From NCBI RefSeq assembly GCF_028369295.1, contig NZ_JAQMYP010000020.1, forward strand, positions 98,593 through 162,592: a stretch of DNA of 64,000 nt, given 5' to 3'. Made by a program: the position numbers and the translations under genes. The notes beneath the pieces were generated by a model. The model saw only the letters and a list, made by a program, of their open reading frames with translations, searched no databases and was not told the origin of the DNA. This stretch comes from Streptomyces sp. HD. Lineage in GTDB: Bacteria; Actinomycetota; Actinomycetes; Streptomycetales; Streptomycetaceae. Positions 1 through 7,757 of the stretch are shown here, piece after piece; within the stretch, counting starts at the first letter, position 1, and each line of letters starts with the position of its first letter.

Positions 1-399
1 GTCGCCGAGGGCGTCAGCAAGAGCGGCGTCCTCAACAAGGGCTACGTCGGCCACTACCCCGGCACCCAACAGCCGGGCCAGGCAGGCAACTTCGCCCTCG
101 CCGGGCACCGCAACACCCACGGCGAGCCTTTCCGGTACGTCAACCGGCTCGTCCGCGGGGACACGGTCCGGGTCGAGACGCGGAGCGCGACGTACACGTA
201 CGCCGTCGACCGGACCCTGCCGCAGACCGCCGCCCACGACGGAAGCGTCATCCGCCCGATCCCGCGCTCCACGGTCAGGCCGGGCCACGGCTACACCGAA
301 CCCGGCTACTACCTCACCCTCACCACCTGCACGCCGGAGTACACGTCGAAGTACCGGCTGGTGGTGTGGGGGAAACTCGTCTCCATGCGACCCCGCTAA
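1..399 (+). CDS. Class E sortase, C-terminal part (5'-truncated by window edge)
   Basis: The reading frame is open from base 1 and ends at TAA 397-399, so only the last 132 residues are present. Visible are the sortase catalytic His in ALAGHRNTHG, the catalytic Cys in the strand LTLTTCTPEYTSKYR, and the active-site Arg that follows in KYRLVVWG. This TLTTC...R pattern is typical of actinobacterial class E sortases, which attach LAxTG proteins to peptidoglycan. A candidate substrate with a C-terminal LARTG lies at 5881-6705. The membrane anchor and start lie outside the window. The sortase family is secure; class E is inferred from the motif context. Confidence 0.9.
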   Translation, partial: VAEGVSKSGVLNKGYVGHYPGTQQPGQAGNFALAGHRNTHGEPFRYVNRLVRGDTVRVETRSATYTYAVDRTLPQTAAHDGSVIRPIPRSTVRPGHGYTEPGYYLTLTTCTPEYTSKYRLVVWGKLVSMRPR

Positions 400-515
400 C
401 ATCGGCACGAGTACGTCAGAATGAGAACGCCTGGACGAGGCAACCTGAGCCAGAGGCAACGGGACAAGAAGCAGCAGGACGAGAAACAGCAGGGCGCGAA
501 CGGGAGGGGGTGCCG

Positions 516-827
516 ATGATGCGGAACCGGGCGAGTGTGCGTCCCGCCGCCGTGATGGTGCTGCTCTTCCTTGAGGTCCTGCTGCTCGACACCGGCAGCC
601 TCTCCGCGACCGTCGCGCTCGCCGCGACCGCCGCCGCCAGTTCCGCGTTCGCGGCCTGCTCCCTGCTGGCCTCGCGTGCGGCGCCCGCGGTGGCGCCCAC
701 CCGGGTGCGTACGGCCATCCGCGACCGGGCCCGCCGTACGGCCTTCCTGCCCCAACGCGACCCCGACGCCTCGGGCCGACCACGGCCCAGGGCACCTGGT
801 CACGCCCTCCCGGCGACCGCCGCGTAG
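516..827 (+). CDS. Small membrane protein, DUF6412-like
   Basis: A 103-residue protein. I chose ATG 516 because a purine-rich ribosome site (gggaggggg, 502-510) lies just upstream; the frame itself is open further 5'. A basic N-terminus (MMRNRASVRP) is followed by a hydrophobic stretch of about 40 residues rich in Ala, Leu and Val, and then an Arg-rich tail. It sits directly before the yidC paralogue, an arrangement I recall as common in Streptomyces, where the family is labelled DUF6412. Function is unknown; the context suggests a membrane-associated role near YidC. The family name is from memory. Confidence 0.65.
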   Translation: MMRNRASVRPAAVMVLLFLEVLLLDTGSLSATVALAATAAASSAFAACSLLASRAAPAVAPTRVRTAIRDRARRTAFLPQRDPDASGRPRPRAPGHALPATAA

Positions 828-982
828 GGGCACGCACGCACGTACCGAGACAGCTCAGCTCACTCCTGCTGTACCCGTCGTACCTGCCATATCCGTGACC
901 CCGCGCGGGTCGTCATGCCGCCATGCCGTTTCCCGGCAGCTTTCTCCATTCCGGCACGACGAGACCCCCGGAGGGCTCACCC

Positions 983-1696
983 ATGTCCGTTTTCGCCGAC
1001 CTTGTTCAGCAGTTGGCCGACCTGCTCCAGCCGCTGTTCGGCGCCTCCGCGGCCGCCGCCGCGATCGTCCTGTTCACCGCCCTCGTACGACTGCTCGTGC
1101 ATCCGCTGTCCCGGGCCGCCGCGCGCGGACAGAAGGCGCGGGCCGAGTTGCAGCCGAAGGTCGCCGAGCTGAGGAAGAAGCACGGCAAGAACCCCGAGAA
1201 GCTCCAGCGGGCCGTAATGGACCTGCACGCCGAGGAAAAGGTGTCGCCGCTGTCCGGATGTCTGCCCAGCCTGTTCCAGCTGCCCGCGTTCTTCCTGCTC
1301 TACCACCTGTTCTCGAACACGACGATCGGCGGGAAGGCCAACGAACTGCTCACCCACCAGCTGCTCGCCGCGCCCCTCGGGGACCGGTGGGCGGACGCGC
1401 TCGGTGACGGGGGCGTGTTCGGGGGCGCGGGGCTCGTGTACGTCGGGCTGTTCGTGGTCGTCGCCGGTGTCGCCGCGTTCAATTTCCGCCGTACGAAGCG
1501 GATGATGGCCGCGAATCCGGCGGTGCCGGCGGCCGGCGGGGAGCCGGTGCCGGGGATGGGGGCGATGAGCAAGGTCATGCCGTTCATGTCCTTCTTCACG
1601 CTCTTCACCGTGGCGGTGGTGCCGCTGGCGGCCGCGCTGTACGTGGTGACCAGCACGACGTGGAGCGCGGTGGAGCGGGCCGTGCTCTATCGCTGA
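983..1696 (+). CDS. YidC/Oxa1-family membrane insertase, short paralogue
   Basis: A 237-residue protein. ATG 983 follows a good ribosome site (ggaggg, 970-975). The order is a first membrane helix (about residues 15-35), a basic amphipathic loop (ARGQKARAELQPKVAELRKKHGKNPEKLQ) typical of the YidC cytoplasmic hairpin, SPLSGCLPSLFQLPAFFLLYHLF (the conserved second helix), then two or three further helices. YidC inserts membrane proteins alone or with SecYEG. At about 240 residues this is shorter than the housekeeping copy (usually near 300 or more), it lacks a long basic tail, and it is not next to rpmH/rnpA/jag, so it is probably an accessory paralogue. Confidence 0.9.
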   Translation: MSVFADLVQQLADLLQPLFGASAAAAAIVLFTALVRLLVHPLSRAAARGQKARAELQPKVAELRKKHGKNPEKLQRAVMDLHAEEKVSPLSGCLPSLFQLPAFFLLYHLFSNTTIGGKANELLTHQLLAAPLGDRWADALGDGGVFGGAGLVYVGLFVVVAGVAAFNFRRTKRMMAANPAVPAAGGEPVPGMGAMSKVMPFMSFFTLFTVAVVPLAAALYVVTSTTWSAVERAVLYR

Positions 1697-1752
1697 CCTT
1701 CCGGGCGGGCCGTCCCGCGGGCCTACGGTCCAGTACGTGAACCAGGTATTGC

Positions 1753-1790
1753 GGACTGGGCGTCGACCTTGGAGGATCGACCAGTCCTCC
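1753..1790 (+). promoter_or_regulatory. Two overlapping inverted repeats in the leader of the FAH-family gene
   Basis: GGACTGG (1753-1759) can pair with CCAGTCC (1781-1787), and GGAGGA (1771-1776) can pair with TCCTCC (1785-1790). The right arms overlap, so the two stems exclude each other. The pair lies about 50 bases upstream of ATG 1841. It could be a repressor operator or an attenuator-like RNA switch; no ligand can be inferred. Confidence 0.35.
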
Positions 1791-1840
1791 GATGGCTGCA
1801 CACATCGGCGGGCGCCCCGCGATCGAGGGAGATTGTGATC

Positions 1841-2698
1841 ATGAAGCTGCTGCGAGTCGGTACGGCGGGAGCGGAGACGCCCGCGCTGCTCGACGCCGAA
1901 GGGGTTCTGCGGGACCTCTCCGGTGTCGTGCCGGACATCGACGGAGCGCTGCTTGCCGATGATGCGGCGCTGGGGCGGATCCGCAGGGCCGCGGACGCCG
2001 GTGAGCTGCCCGCGCTGGACGCGGCCGGGCTGCGGGTCGGGCCGCCGCTGGGGCGGATCGGCAAGATCGTGTGCATCGGGCTGAACTACCACGACCACGC
2101 CCGCGAGACCGGCGCCGAGCCGCCCGCCGAGCCGGTCGTCTTCTTCAAGGCCGCGGACACCGTCGTGGGCCCGAACGACACGGTGCTCGTGCCACGGCGG
2201 TCGACGAAGACCGACTGGGAGGTCGAGCTCGCGGTCGTCATCGGGCGTACGGCCCGGTATGTGGAGTCCGCCGAGGAGGCGCTCGCGCATGTCGCCGGGT
2301 ACGCGGTGGCGCACGACGTGTCCGAGCGGGAGTTCCAGATCGAGCGGGGCGGTACCTGGGACAAGGGCAAGAACTGCGAGACGTTCAATCCGCTGGGGCC
2401 GTGGCTGGTGACGGCGGACGACGTGCCGGATCCGCAGAAGCTGTCGCTGAAGCTGTGGGTCAACGGTGAGCTGAAGCAGGACGGGACGACGGCCGAGCAG
2501 ATTTTTCCGGTGGGGGAGGTCGTGCGGTACGTCAGCCAGTTCATGACGCTGTATCCCGGTGACGTGATCAACACGGGTACGCCGGCGGGGGTTGCCATGG
2601 GGCGGCCCGAGCCGAAGCCGTATCTGCGGGCCGGGGATGTTGTGGAGTTGGAGATCGAGGGTCTCGGTCGTCAGCGGCAGGAATTGAAGGACGCCTGA
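1841..2698 (+). CDS. Fumarylacetoacetate hydrolase family protein
   Basis: A 285-residue protein starting at ATG 1841 (ribosome site gaggga). Members of this superfamily (2-keto-4-pentenoate hydratase / oxalocrotonate decarboxylase / acylpyruvase) cleave or hydrate beta-diketo acids with a divalent metal. The core signature is visible: KIVCIGLNYHDHA, then VVFFKAADTVVGPND, then TDWEVELAVVIG with the metal-binding acidic residues, and VINTGTPAGVAMG near the C-terminus. The N-terminal part (LRVGTAGAETPALLDAEG) is the usual small cap domain. Length is normal for stand-alone FAH proteins. The exact substrate cannot be read from the sequence. Confidence 0.92.
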   Translation: MKLLRVGTAGAETPALLDAEGVLRDLSGVVPDIDGALLADDAALGRIRRAADAGELPALDAAGLRVGPPLGRIGKIVCIGLNYHDHARETGAEPPAEPVVFFKAADTVVGPNDTVLVPRRSTKTDWEVELAVVIGRTARYVESAEEALAHVAGYAVAHDVSEREFQIERGGTWDKGKNCETFNPLGPWLVTADDVPDPQKLSLKLWVNGELKQDGTTAEQIFPVGEVVRYVSQFMTLYPGDVINTGTPAGVAMGRPEPKPYLRAGDVVELEIEGLGRQRQELKDA

Positions 2699-2739
2699 GG
2701 GGTGGGGAGCTGCGGTGAATTGGCGGCCGCGGGTTGGTT

Positions 2740-2769
2740 GTGGCTTGTCGCGCAGTTCCCCGCGCCCCT
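2740..2769 (+). repeat. Interspersed repeat (copy 1), GCGCAGTTCCCCGCGCCCCT core
   Basis: This 30-base stretch is 29/30 identical to 10809-10838. The core GCGCAGTTCCCCGCGCCCCT is, as I recall, a very common intergenic repeat in Streptomyces genomes. This copy lies between the convergent FAH and heme-domain genes; copy 2 lies inside a coding region. Confidence 0.75.
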
Positions 2770-2775
2770 AAAAGA

Positions 2776-2812
2776 CAAAGGCCAAAGACAAAGGCAAAGG
2801 CCAAAGACAAAG
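2776..2812 (+). repeat. A-rich 18-bp tandem repeat
   Basis: The 18-mer CAAAGGCCAAAGACAAAG occurs at 2776-2793 and again at 2795-2812 (period 19). It sits in the short gap between convergent genes, directly after the interspersed repeat, and is strikingly A-rich for this genome. No function is assigned. Confidence 0.8.
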
Positions 2813-2826
2813 ACCAGGGCGTTGCC

Positions 2827-3342
2827 CTACTGATTCCCCAAGAACTCCTCCACCGCCTCCACCACCATCCGGTGGTCGTCCAGCTGTGGCAGTCCGCTCA
2901 CCGTCACCGACCCGATGACCCCGACGCCCTCGACGTTGATCGGGAACGAGCCCCCGTGGGCCGCGTAGGTGGCGGGGTCCAGGCGGGAGGAGTCCTCGAA
3001 GGTCGTGCCCTTGGCGCGGAAGCGGGCGCCGACGATGTAGGAGGAGGTGCCGTAGCGCTCCACCACCCGGCGTTTGCGGGCGATCCAGGCGTCGTTGTCG
3101 GGGGTGGAGCCGGGCAGGGCCGCGTGGAAGAGCTGCTGGCCGGCGCGGTGGATGTCGATGGCGACCGGGGCCTGGCGCTCACGGGCCAGCTCGACCAGCA
3201 GGGAGCCCAGGGTCCAGGCGTCCTCGTGGGTGAACCGGCGGAAGACCAGACGGCGTTCCTGGGCCTCCAGCTCCTCCAGGGGCGGGGTGAGCTCGGGGTG
3301 GAACTTGGGGGTGATCTCCGGGTTGTGAGTCTTGTGCGTCAT
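2827..3342 (-). CDS. Heme-degrading domain-containing protein (UPF0303/HbpS-like)
   Basis: A 171-residue protein. The ATG at 3342-3340 overlaps the stop of the upstream oxidoreductase gene by one base (TGATG), implying translational coupling. The sequence has the HbpS/GlcG-like fold signature: AIDIHRAGQQLFHAALPG, then DNDAWIARKRRVVERYGTSSY, and a C-terminal GGSFPINVEGVGVIGSVTVSGL. This combination is annotated as UPF0303 / heme-degrading-domain. Such proteins are small cytosolic alpha/beta proteins of poorly defined function, and heme binding is not proven for this subgroup. Pairing with a sugar-type dehydrogenase suggests a shared catabolic role. Confidence 0.85.
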   Translation of the reverse strand: MTHKTHNPEITPKFHPELTPPLEELEAQERRLVFRRFTHEDAWTLGSLLVELARERQAPVAIDIHRAGQQLFHAALPGSTPDNDAWIARKRRVVERYGTSSYIVGARFRAKGTTFEDSSRLDPATYAAHGGSFPINVEGVGVIGSVTVSGLPQLDDHRMVVEAVEEFLGNQ

Positions 3343-4415
3343 CACAGCTTCACCGCCACTCCATCGTGTGCCGAACGACGTGCCGCCTCCAGTACGTCGA
3401 GGGCGGCGGCCGCCTCCAGGGCCGTGACCGGGTTGGGGCCGTCGTTCAGCAGTGCCTCTGCCACGGCCGCATAGTAGGCGGGGTAGTCCCCGGGGAGGGT
3501 GGGTTCGACGCGGCCGCCGCCCGTCAGGGGGGACTCCCCGGAGCCCACTCGGCCCCACAGCGACTCGGGTTCCACACCCCAGGCCGTGCCCGTGCCGGGC
3601 CGCGCGCCCTCCCGCAGCGCCGCCTCCTGCGGGTCCAGGCCGTACTTGACGTAGCCCGCCTTCGAGCCCAACACCCGGAAACGGGGGCCGAGCTGGGCGG
3701 TCGTCGCGGAGGCGTACAGATGGGAGCGGACGCCGTTCGTGTGCGTGAGGGCGATGAACGTGTCGTCGTCCGTCTCGGCGCCGGAGCGGCGGACGACGGC
3801 CTCGGCGTACACCTGGGTGACCGGGCCGAAGAGGACCAGTGCCTGGTCGACCACATGGCTGCCGAGGTCGTACAGCAGACCTCCGATCTCTGTCGGGTCG
3901 CCGGACTCCCGCCAGCCGCCCTTGAGTTGCGGCCGCCAGCGCTCGAAACGGGACTCGAAGCGCCATACGTCCCCCAGCTCACCCTTGGCCAGGAGCCCCC
4001 GGAGGGTCAGGAAGTCGTTGTCCCAGCGGCGGTTCTGGAAGACGGAGAGGAGCAGGCCGCGCGCCTCGGCCAGCGCCGCCAGCTCGCGCGCCTCGGCCGA
4101 CGTGCCGGCGACCGGCTTGTCGACGACCACCGGGAGACCGGCCTTCAGGGCGGCGGTCGCGAGCGGGACGTGCGTCTTGTTGGGGGACGCGATGACGACC
4201 AGGTCGAGGTCGGCGGCGCGGGCGAGCAGCTCGTCGGGCGTGGCGACGACGCGTACGCCCGGGTGCTCGGCGCGGGCCTGCTCCTGCCGCTCGGGGTTCG
4301 ACGTGACCACCGTGTCCAGGGCGAGCCCCTCGGTGGTGGCGATCAGCGGGGCGTGGAAGACGGAGCCGGCCAGGCCGTAGCCGACCAGGCCGACGCGGAG
4401 GGGAGTAGCACTCAT
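3342..4415 (-). CDS. Gfo/Idh/MocA-family NAD(P)-dependent oxidoreductase
   Basis: A 357-residue protein from ATG 4415. The N-terminal Rossmann fold shows VGLVGYGLAGSVFHAPLI; the family motif EKP appears as VVDKPVAG, where Lys is the conserved catalytic/cofactor residue; and GGLLYDLGSHVVDQAL carries the conserved Asp and His. These enzymes oxidise or reduce sugars, inositols or related polyols. The gene is divergent from a ROK-family repressor with an operator-like palindrome between them (4423-4447), so it is probably repressed by that protein and induced by a sugar ligand. Confidence 0.93.
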   Translation of the reverse strand: MSATPLRVGLVGYGLAGSVFHAPLIATTEGLALDTVVTSNPERQEQARAEHPGVRVVATPDELLARAADLDLVVIASPNKTHVPLATAALKAGLPVVVDKPVAGTSAEARELAALAEARGLLLSVFQNRRWDNDFLTLRGLLAKGELGDVWRFESRFERWRPQLKGGWRESGDPTEIGGLLYDLGSHVVDQALVLFGPVTQVYAEAVVRRSGAETDDDTFIALTHTNGVRSHLYASATTAQLGPRFRVLGSKAGYVKYGLDPQEAALREGARPGTGTAWGVEPESLWGRVGSGESPLTGGGRVEPTLPGDYPAYYAAVAEALLNDGPNPVTALEAAAALDVLEAARRSAHDGVAVKL

Positions 4416-4422
4416 GGCCCCC

Positions 4423-4447
4423 ACTTTCGCAACGCTGTTGCCAAAGT
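4423..4447 (+). promoter_or_regulatory. Operator-like inverted repeat between ROK repressor and oxidoreductase
   Basis: ACTTT-n-GCAAC-nnn-GTTGC-n-AAAGT: ten paired positions per arm around a 3-base centre (4434-4436). It lies 8 bases from the oxidoreductase start and 17 bases from the ROK start, the expected place for an autoregulated divergent operator. Assigning it to the ROK protein is an inference from position. Confidence 0.7.
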
Positions 4448-4463
4448 GCAAGCGCCGGGGACA

Positions 4464-5753
4464 ATGGGGGGCGTGAACAGGACGGAAGGCGATGCCGGCG
4501 GCGCCGCGCGGCGGAGCCGCACCTCGATGCGGCTCGGTGCCCTGCGCAGCCACAACGCCGCGCTCGTGCTCGATCTGCTGCGCACGGCCGGTCCCGAGGG
4601 CATCAGCCGGCTCGAACTCGCCGAGCGCACCGGCCTCACCCCGCAGGCGGTCAGCAAGATCACCGCACGGCTGCGTGAGGACGGGCTCGCGGCGGAGGCG
4701 GGGCACCGGGCGTCGACGGGCGGCAAGCCGCGTACGGTGCTGCGGCTCGTGCCGGAGGCGGGGCATGCGGTGGGCGTGCACCTGGACCGGGACGAGCTGA
4801 CAGCCGTGCTCTGCGATCTGACGGGCGCCGTGGTCGCGCAGCGCCGGACGCCGTCGGATCTGGGGGCCGGTGCGGAGACGGTCGTCGAGCGGGCCGTGCG
4901 TGAGGTGGGGGAGCTGGTGGCGGTGGCCGGGGGCGGCCGGCCGGATGCGCTGCTCGGTGTCGGGGTGGCGCTGCCCGGGCCGCTCGACCACCGGCGCGGT
5001 GTGCTGCACCGGGTCACCGGGTTCCCGGAGTGGAACGGCTTCCCGCTGCGGGACGTACTCGCACGGCGGCTCTCGCTGCCGGTCGTGGTGGACAAGGACA
5101 CCAATGCCGCGGCGCTCGGGCTCGCGGTTGGGGGAGCGGGCGCGTCCGGTATGTCGGGCGGGGGCGCGGGCGCGTCTGCCGGGGGAGCGGGTGTGTCCGG
5201 CGCGTCTGCCGGGGGAGCGGGCGCGTCCGGTGCGTCGGTTGGGGGAGCGGGCGCGTCCGGTACGTCCGTCGAGGGAGGAGGCGCGTCCGGTACGTCCTTC
5301 GCGTATCTGCACTTCGGGGCGGGGCTCGGCGGCGGGCTCGTGATCGGGGGAGCGGTGCACCGGGGTGTCCGTACCGGAGCGGGAGAGTTCGGGCATCAGG
5401 TCGTCCAGCTGGACGGGCCGCCCTGCGGGTGCGGCAACCGCGGCTGCGTCGAAGCGCTGTGTCTGGCAGCGGTGGCGCGGGGCGACATGGCGGAGGCGGC
5501 CCGGGTGCTCGGCGTCGCGACCGGCAACCTGGTCGCGCTGCTCGACGTCGACCTTGTACTGCTGGGCGGCCGTACGGTCGCCGCGGCGCCGGACATCTTC
5601 GTACGCGGGGTCGCCGCCGTCCTCGACGAGCGTGCCCGGCGGGCGGGCGAGGACGCGGTGCCGGTACGGGTCGCCTCCAGCGGGGGGAGCGGGGTCGCCG
5701 AGGGGGCGGCACAGTTGTTGCTGGCGCCGTTGTTCGGGCGGGCGGAGGGGTGA
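4464..5753 (+). CDS. ROK-family transcriptional repressor with glycine-rich insertion
   Basis: A 429-residue protein from ATG 4464; GTG 4473 is an equally possible start. An N-terminal winged helix (ISRLELAERTGLTPQAVSKI...RLREDGLAAE) is followed by a ROK sugar-kinase-like domain with VVVDKDTNAAALG, HFGAGLGGGLVIGG and the zinc signature EFGHQVVQLDGPPCGCGNRGCVE. ROK proteins of this layout repress sugar genes. Between DTNAAALG and the GAGLGGG loop, where homologues usually have only about 10-15 residues, there is a stretch of roughly 50 residues of Gly/Ala/Ser encoded by 30-bp tandem repeats. The insertion sits near the ligand site, so activity may be altered. Confidence 0.9.
   Translation: MGGVNRTEGDAGGAARRSRTSMRLGALRSHNAALVLDLLRTAGPEGISRLELAERTGLTPQAVSKITARLREDGLAAEAGHRASTGGKPRTVLRLVPEAGHAVGVHLDRDELTAVLCDLTGAVVAQRRTPSDLGAGAETVVERAVREVGELVAVAGGGRPDALLGVGVALPGPLDHRRGVLHRVTGFPEWNGFPLRDVLARRLSLPVVVDKDTNAAALGLAVGGAGASGMSGGGAGASAGGAGVSGASAGGAGASGASVGGAGASGTSVEGGGASGTSFAYLHFGAGLGGGLVIGGAVHRGVRTGAGEFGHQVVQLDGPPCGCGNRGCVEALCLAAVARGDMAEAARVLGVATGNLVALLDVDLVLLGGRTVAAAPDIFVRGVAAVLDERARRAGEDAVPVRVASSGGSGVAEGAAQLLLAPLFGRAEG
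5180..5299 (+). repeat. 30-bp tandem repeat inside the ROK gene
   Basis: Four units of 30 bases start at 5180, 5210, 5240 and 5270, each containing a form of GGGGGAGCGGGCGCGTCCGG; a further copy of this motif lies at 5131. Because 30 is a multiple of 3, the frame is kept and each unit adds ten Gly/Ala/Ser-rich residues. Copy number is likely to vary between strains. Confidence 0.85.
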
Positions 5754-5880
5754 GGGCGGGGTACGTGGGCTGGGCGGCGTGAGCCGGCCGACGTAAGCGT
5801 GCGCTGATCGAGCGGACTTGCCCGGCCGTACGGAATGGCACCCCCCGGAAGCCGTAGTCGACCGGCATGGTCATGTGTTC

Positions 5881-6705
5881 ATGCGACTGCACACACCAGC
5901 CTCCCTCTGCCTCGCAGCAGCCGCCCTCCTCGCCGCAGCGCTCCCCGTGTACGCGGAACCCCTCGTGCGCGCGGAACCCCCGGCCGAGCTGCCCAGCTGT
6001 GCCACCGACGGCCGGGCCTTCCCCCTCACCACGCGCCTCCGAGGCGGCCCCGACTCCTACGCGGCCGGCGGCGGATTCGGCACCTGGTACCTGGACCTCA
6101 CCAACAGGACCGGGCGGACCTGCACCGGCATTCACCCCGTCGTCGTCCTGGTCGACGGCAAACGTGCCCTCAAGCCGTCCCAGCCCCGCCTGGAGTTCTA
6201 CGCCACCCCGGCGGGCGCCCCGGACAACGCCGAGCGCGGCGCCGATCCCCGCCCCGTGCGCTTCGAGACCACCGACCAGGACGAACTCGTCGGTGCCTTC
6301 GACGGCTTCCCCGGCTTCACCGTCGGCCCCCGCGAAACCGTCTCCGTGAAGGTCCGGCTCGCGGTCACCTCGGATGCCGTACCGAACGACGTCACCGTCA
6401 ACGCGGCCGTCGTCCAGCGCCATGAAGGCGACGGGGACTGGGTCGGCCAGTCCAACGACTACCGCTTCACCATCGACGCCGCCCCGGGCGACCGGACCGG
6501 TACGGCCGACCCCAGCGCTTCCGCCGCCCCCGACTCCTCCGTGCCCCCCGGCGCCGACCCCGACTCCACCCGCGACCACCTCACCCTCGCCGACGAACTC
6601 GCCCGCACCGGCCTCACCTCACCCCCCGCCGTCACCCTCGCCGCGACCACCACCGCCATCCTCCTGGCAGGCGCCGTACTGCTCGTCGCCCGAAGACGCC
6701 GTTGA
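5881..6705 (+). CDS. Secreted cell-wall protein with LARTG sortase signal
   Basis: A 274-residue protein. The chosen ATG 5881 gives a typical signal peptide (MRLHTPASLCLAAAALLAAALPVYA). The mature part has two Cys (PSCATDG and RTCTGIHP) and a beta-sandwich-like composition with no family I recognise. A Ser/Pro/Asp-rich linker follows, then LADELARTG, a hydrophobic helix and the basic tail RRRR. LARTG fits the LAxTG motif of class E sortases, so the protein should be anchored to peptidoglycan. No strong ribosome site precedes the start, so the N-terminus is less certain than the frame. Confidence 0.85.
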   Translation: MRLHTPASLCLAAAALLAAALPVYAEPLVRAEPPAELPSCATDGRAFPLTTRLRGGPDSYAAGGGFGTWYLDLTNRTGRTCTGIHPVVVLVDGKRALKPSQPRLEFYATPAGAPDNAERGADPRPVRFETTDQDELVGAFDGFPGFTVGPRETVSVKVRLAVTSDAVPNDVTVNAAVVQRHEGDGDWVGQSNDYRFTIDAAPGDRTGTADPSASAAPDSSVPPGADPDSTRDHLTLADELARTGLTSPPAVTLAATTTAILLAGAVLLVARRRR

Positions 6706-6715
6706 GGGTGCAGTC

Positions 6716-6799
6716 GAGCGGGCTCCCCGAGCGGGCTCCCCGAGCGGGCTCCCCGAGCGGGCTCCCCGAGCGGGCTCCCCGAGCGGGCCCCCGAGCGAG
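6716..6799 (+). repeat. 13-bp tandem repeat GAGCGGGCTCCCC
   Basis: Five perfect copies of GAGCGGGCTCCCC run from 6716 to 6780, and a degenerate sixth follows. Each unit contains GAGC-GG-GCTC, so RNA from either strand can fold into many alternative hairpins. The array begins 11 bases after the LARTG gene stop and occupies much of the 209-base gap before the GntR gene. The rest of that gap (6800-6890) is a looser GGGAGG/CCCGCCGAG repetition. Confidence 0.9.
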
Positions 6800-6914
6800 C
6801 CCGCTGGGAGGACCTGCTGGGAGGACCCGCCGAGAGGGCCCGCCGAGAGGCCATGCTGGGAGGCCCGCCGAGGGTGCCGCCCCCGCACGCCTCCCCGTCT
6901 GCGACGATCCCTGC

Positions 6915-7670
6915 GTGGACTACCCGAACGACCAGGCCCCCGGCGCCCCCGTGCGCCACGGCATCCCCGAGCACGGCCGCATCCCGAAGTACTACGCGGT
7001 GAAAGCCCGGCTCGACGGCCTCATCGACGGACTCGGCGAGGGCGATCCGCTGCCCACCGAACGCGACCTCGCCGAGCAGTACGAGGTGGCCCGCGAGACC
7101 GTCCGGCAGGCGATCCGCGAGCTGGTGCTTGAGGGCAAGCTGCGGCGGCAGGGGCGCGGCACGGTCGTCGCCGGGCCCAAGCTCGAACAGCCCCTGTCGC
7201 TGGCCAGTTACACCGAAGGCGTACGGCGTCAGGGGCGCACCCCCGGCCGTACCCTCGTCACCCTCGACCGCTTCCCCTGCCCCGCCTCCCTCGCCGCCGA
7301 GACCGGCCTCGAACGCGGCGAGTCCGTCTGGCACATGGAGCGCGTCCTGCTCGCCGACGACGAGCGGGTCGGCCTGGAGAGCACCTACGTCGCCGTGGCC
7401 CGGGTGCCGCGGCTGGACGCCGACTTCGACCCCGACTCCTCCTTCTACGGCTTTCTCCACCAGCAGGGCATCGCCTTCGGGGACGCCGACGAACGCATCG
7501 AGACCGTGCTGGCCACCCCGCGCGAGGCCCTGCTCATCGGCACCCCGCCGGCCCTTCCGATGCTGCTGATCCACCGGGTGTCGAGGGACTCGGAAGGGCG
7601 GCCGCTGGAGCGGGTGCGGTCGCTGTACCGCGGCGACCGGTTCTCGTTCACCACGCACCTGCGCGGCTGA
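6915..7670 (+). CDS. GntR-family regulator (HutC/UTRA type), probable regulator of the AEP operon
   Basis: A 251-residue protein. I use GTG 6915 (VDYPNDQ...); no ribosome site is visible, so it may be leaderless. The winged helix is clear (LPTERDLAEQYEVARETVRQAIRELVLEGKLRRQGRGT), followed by a UTRA effector domain with GRTLVTL, VWHMERVLLADDERVGLESTYV and a C-terminal RVRSLYRGDRFSFTTHL. HutC-type proteins sense small metabolites. Its position just upstream of a phosphonate-type operon, with an inverted repeat at 7758-7788 before that operon, suggests it controls AEP uptake and use. Confidence 0.9.
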   Translation: MDYPNDQAPGAPVRHGIPEHGRIPKYYAVKARLDGLIDGLGEGDPLPTERDLAEQYEVARETVRQAIRELVLEGKLRRQGRGTVVAGPKLEQPLSLASYTEGVRRQGRTPGRTLVTLDRFPCPASLAAETGLERGESVWHMERVLLADDERVGLESTYVAVARVPRLDADFDPDSSFYGFLHQQGIAFGDADERIETVLATPREALLIGTPPALPMLLIHRVSRDSEGRPLERVRSLYRGDRFSFTTHLRG

Positions 7671-7757
7671 AAAGCCCGGCTGTCTCCCGGTTGAAAAGAC
7701 CGGAGGAAAGTCCAGAAATGCCCCTACTTCACCCTCATTCAAATATCACGAACAGAT

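Noticed and set aside
4423..4447. CRISPR-like repeat
   Set aside because: A single inverted repeat at a divergent promoter. No array of repeats with unique spacers was seen anywhere in the window and no cas genes were recognised; the Fe-S nuclease at 49759-51012 is Cas4-like only in fold.
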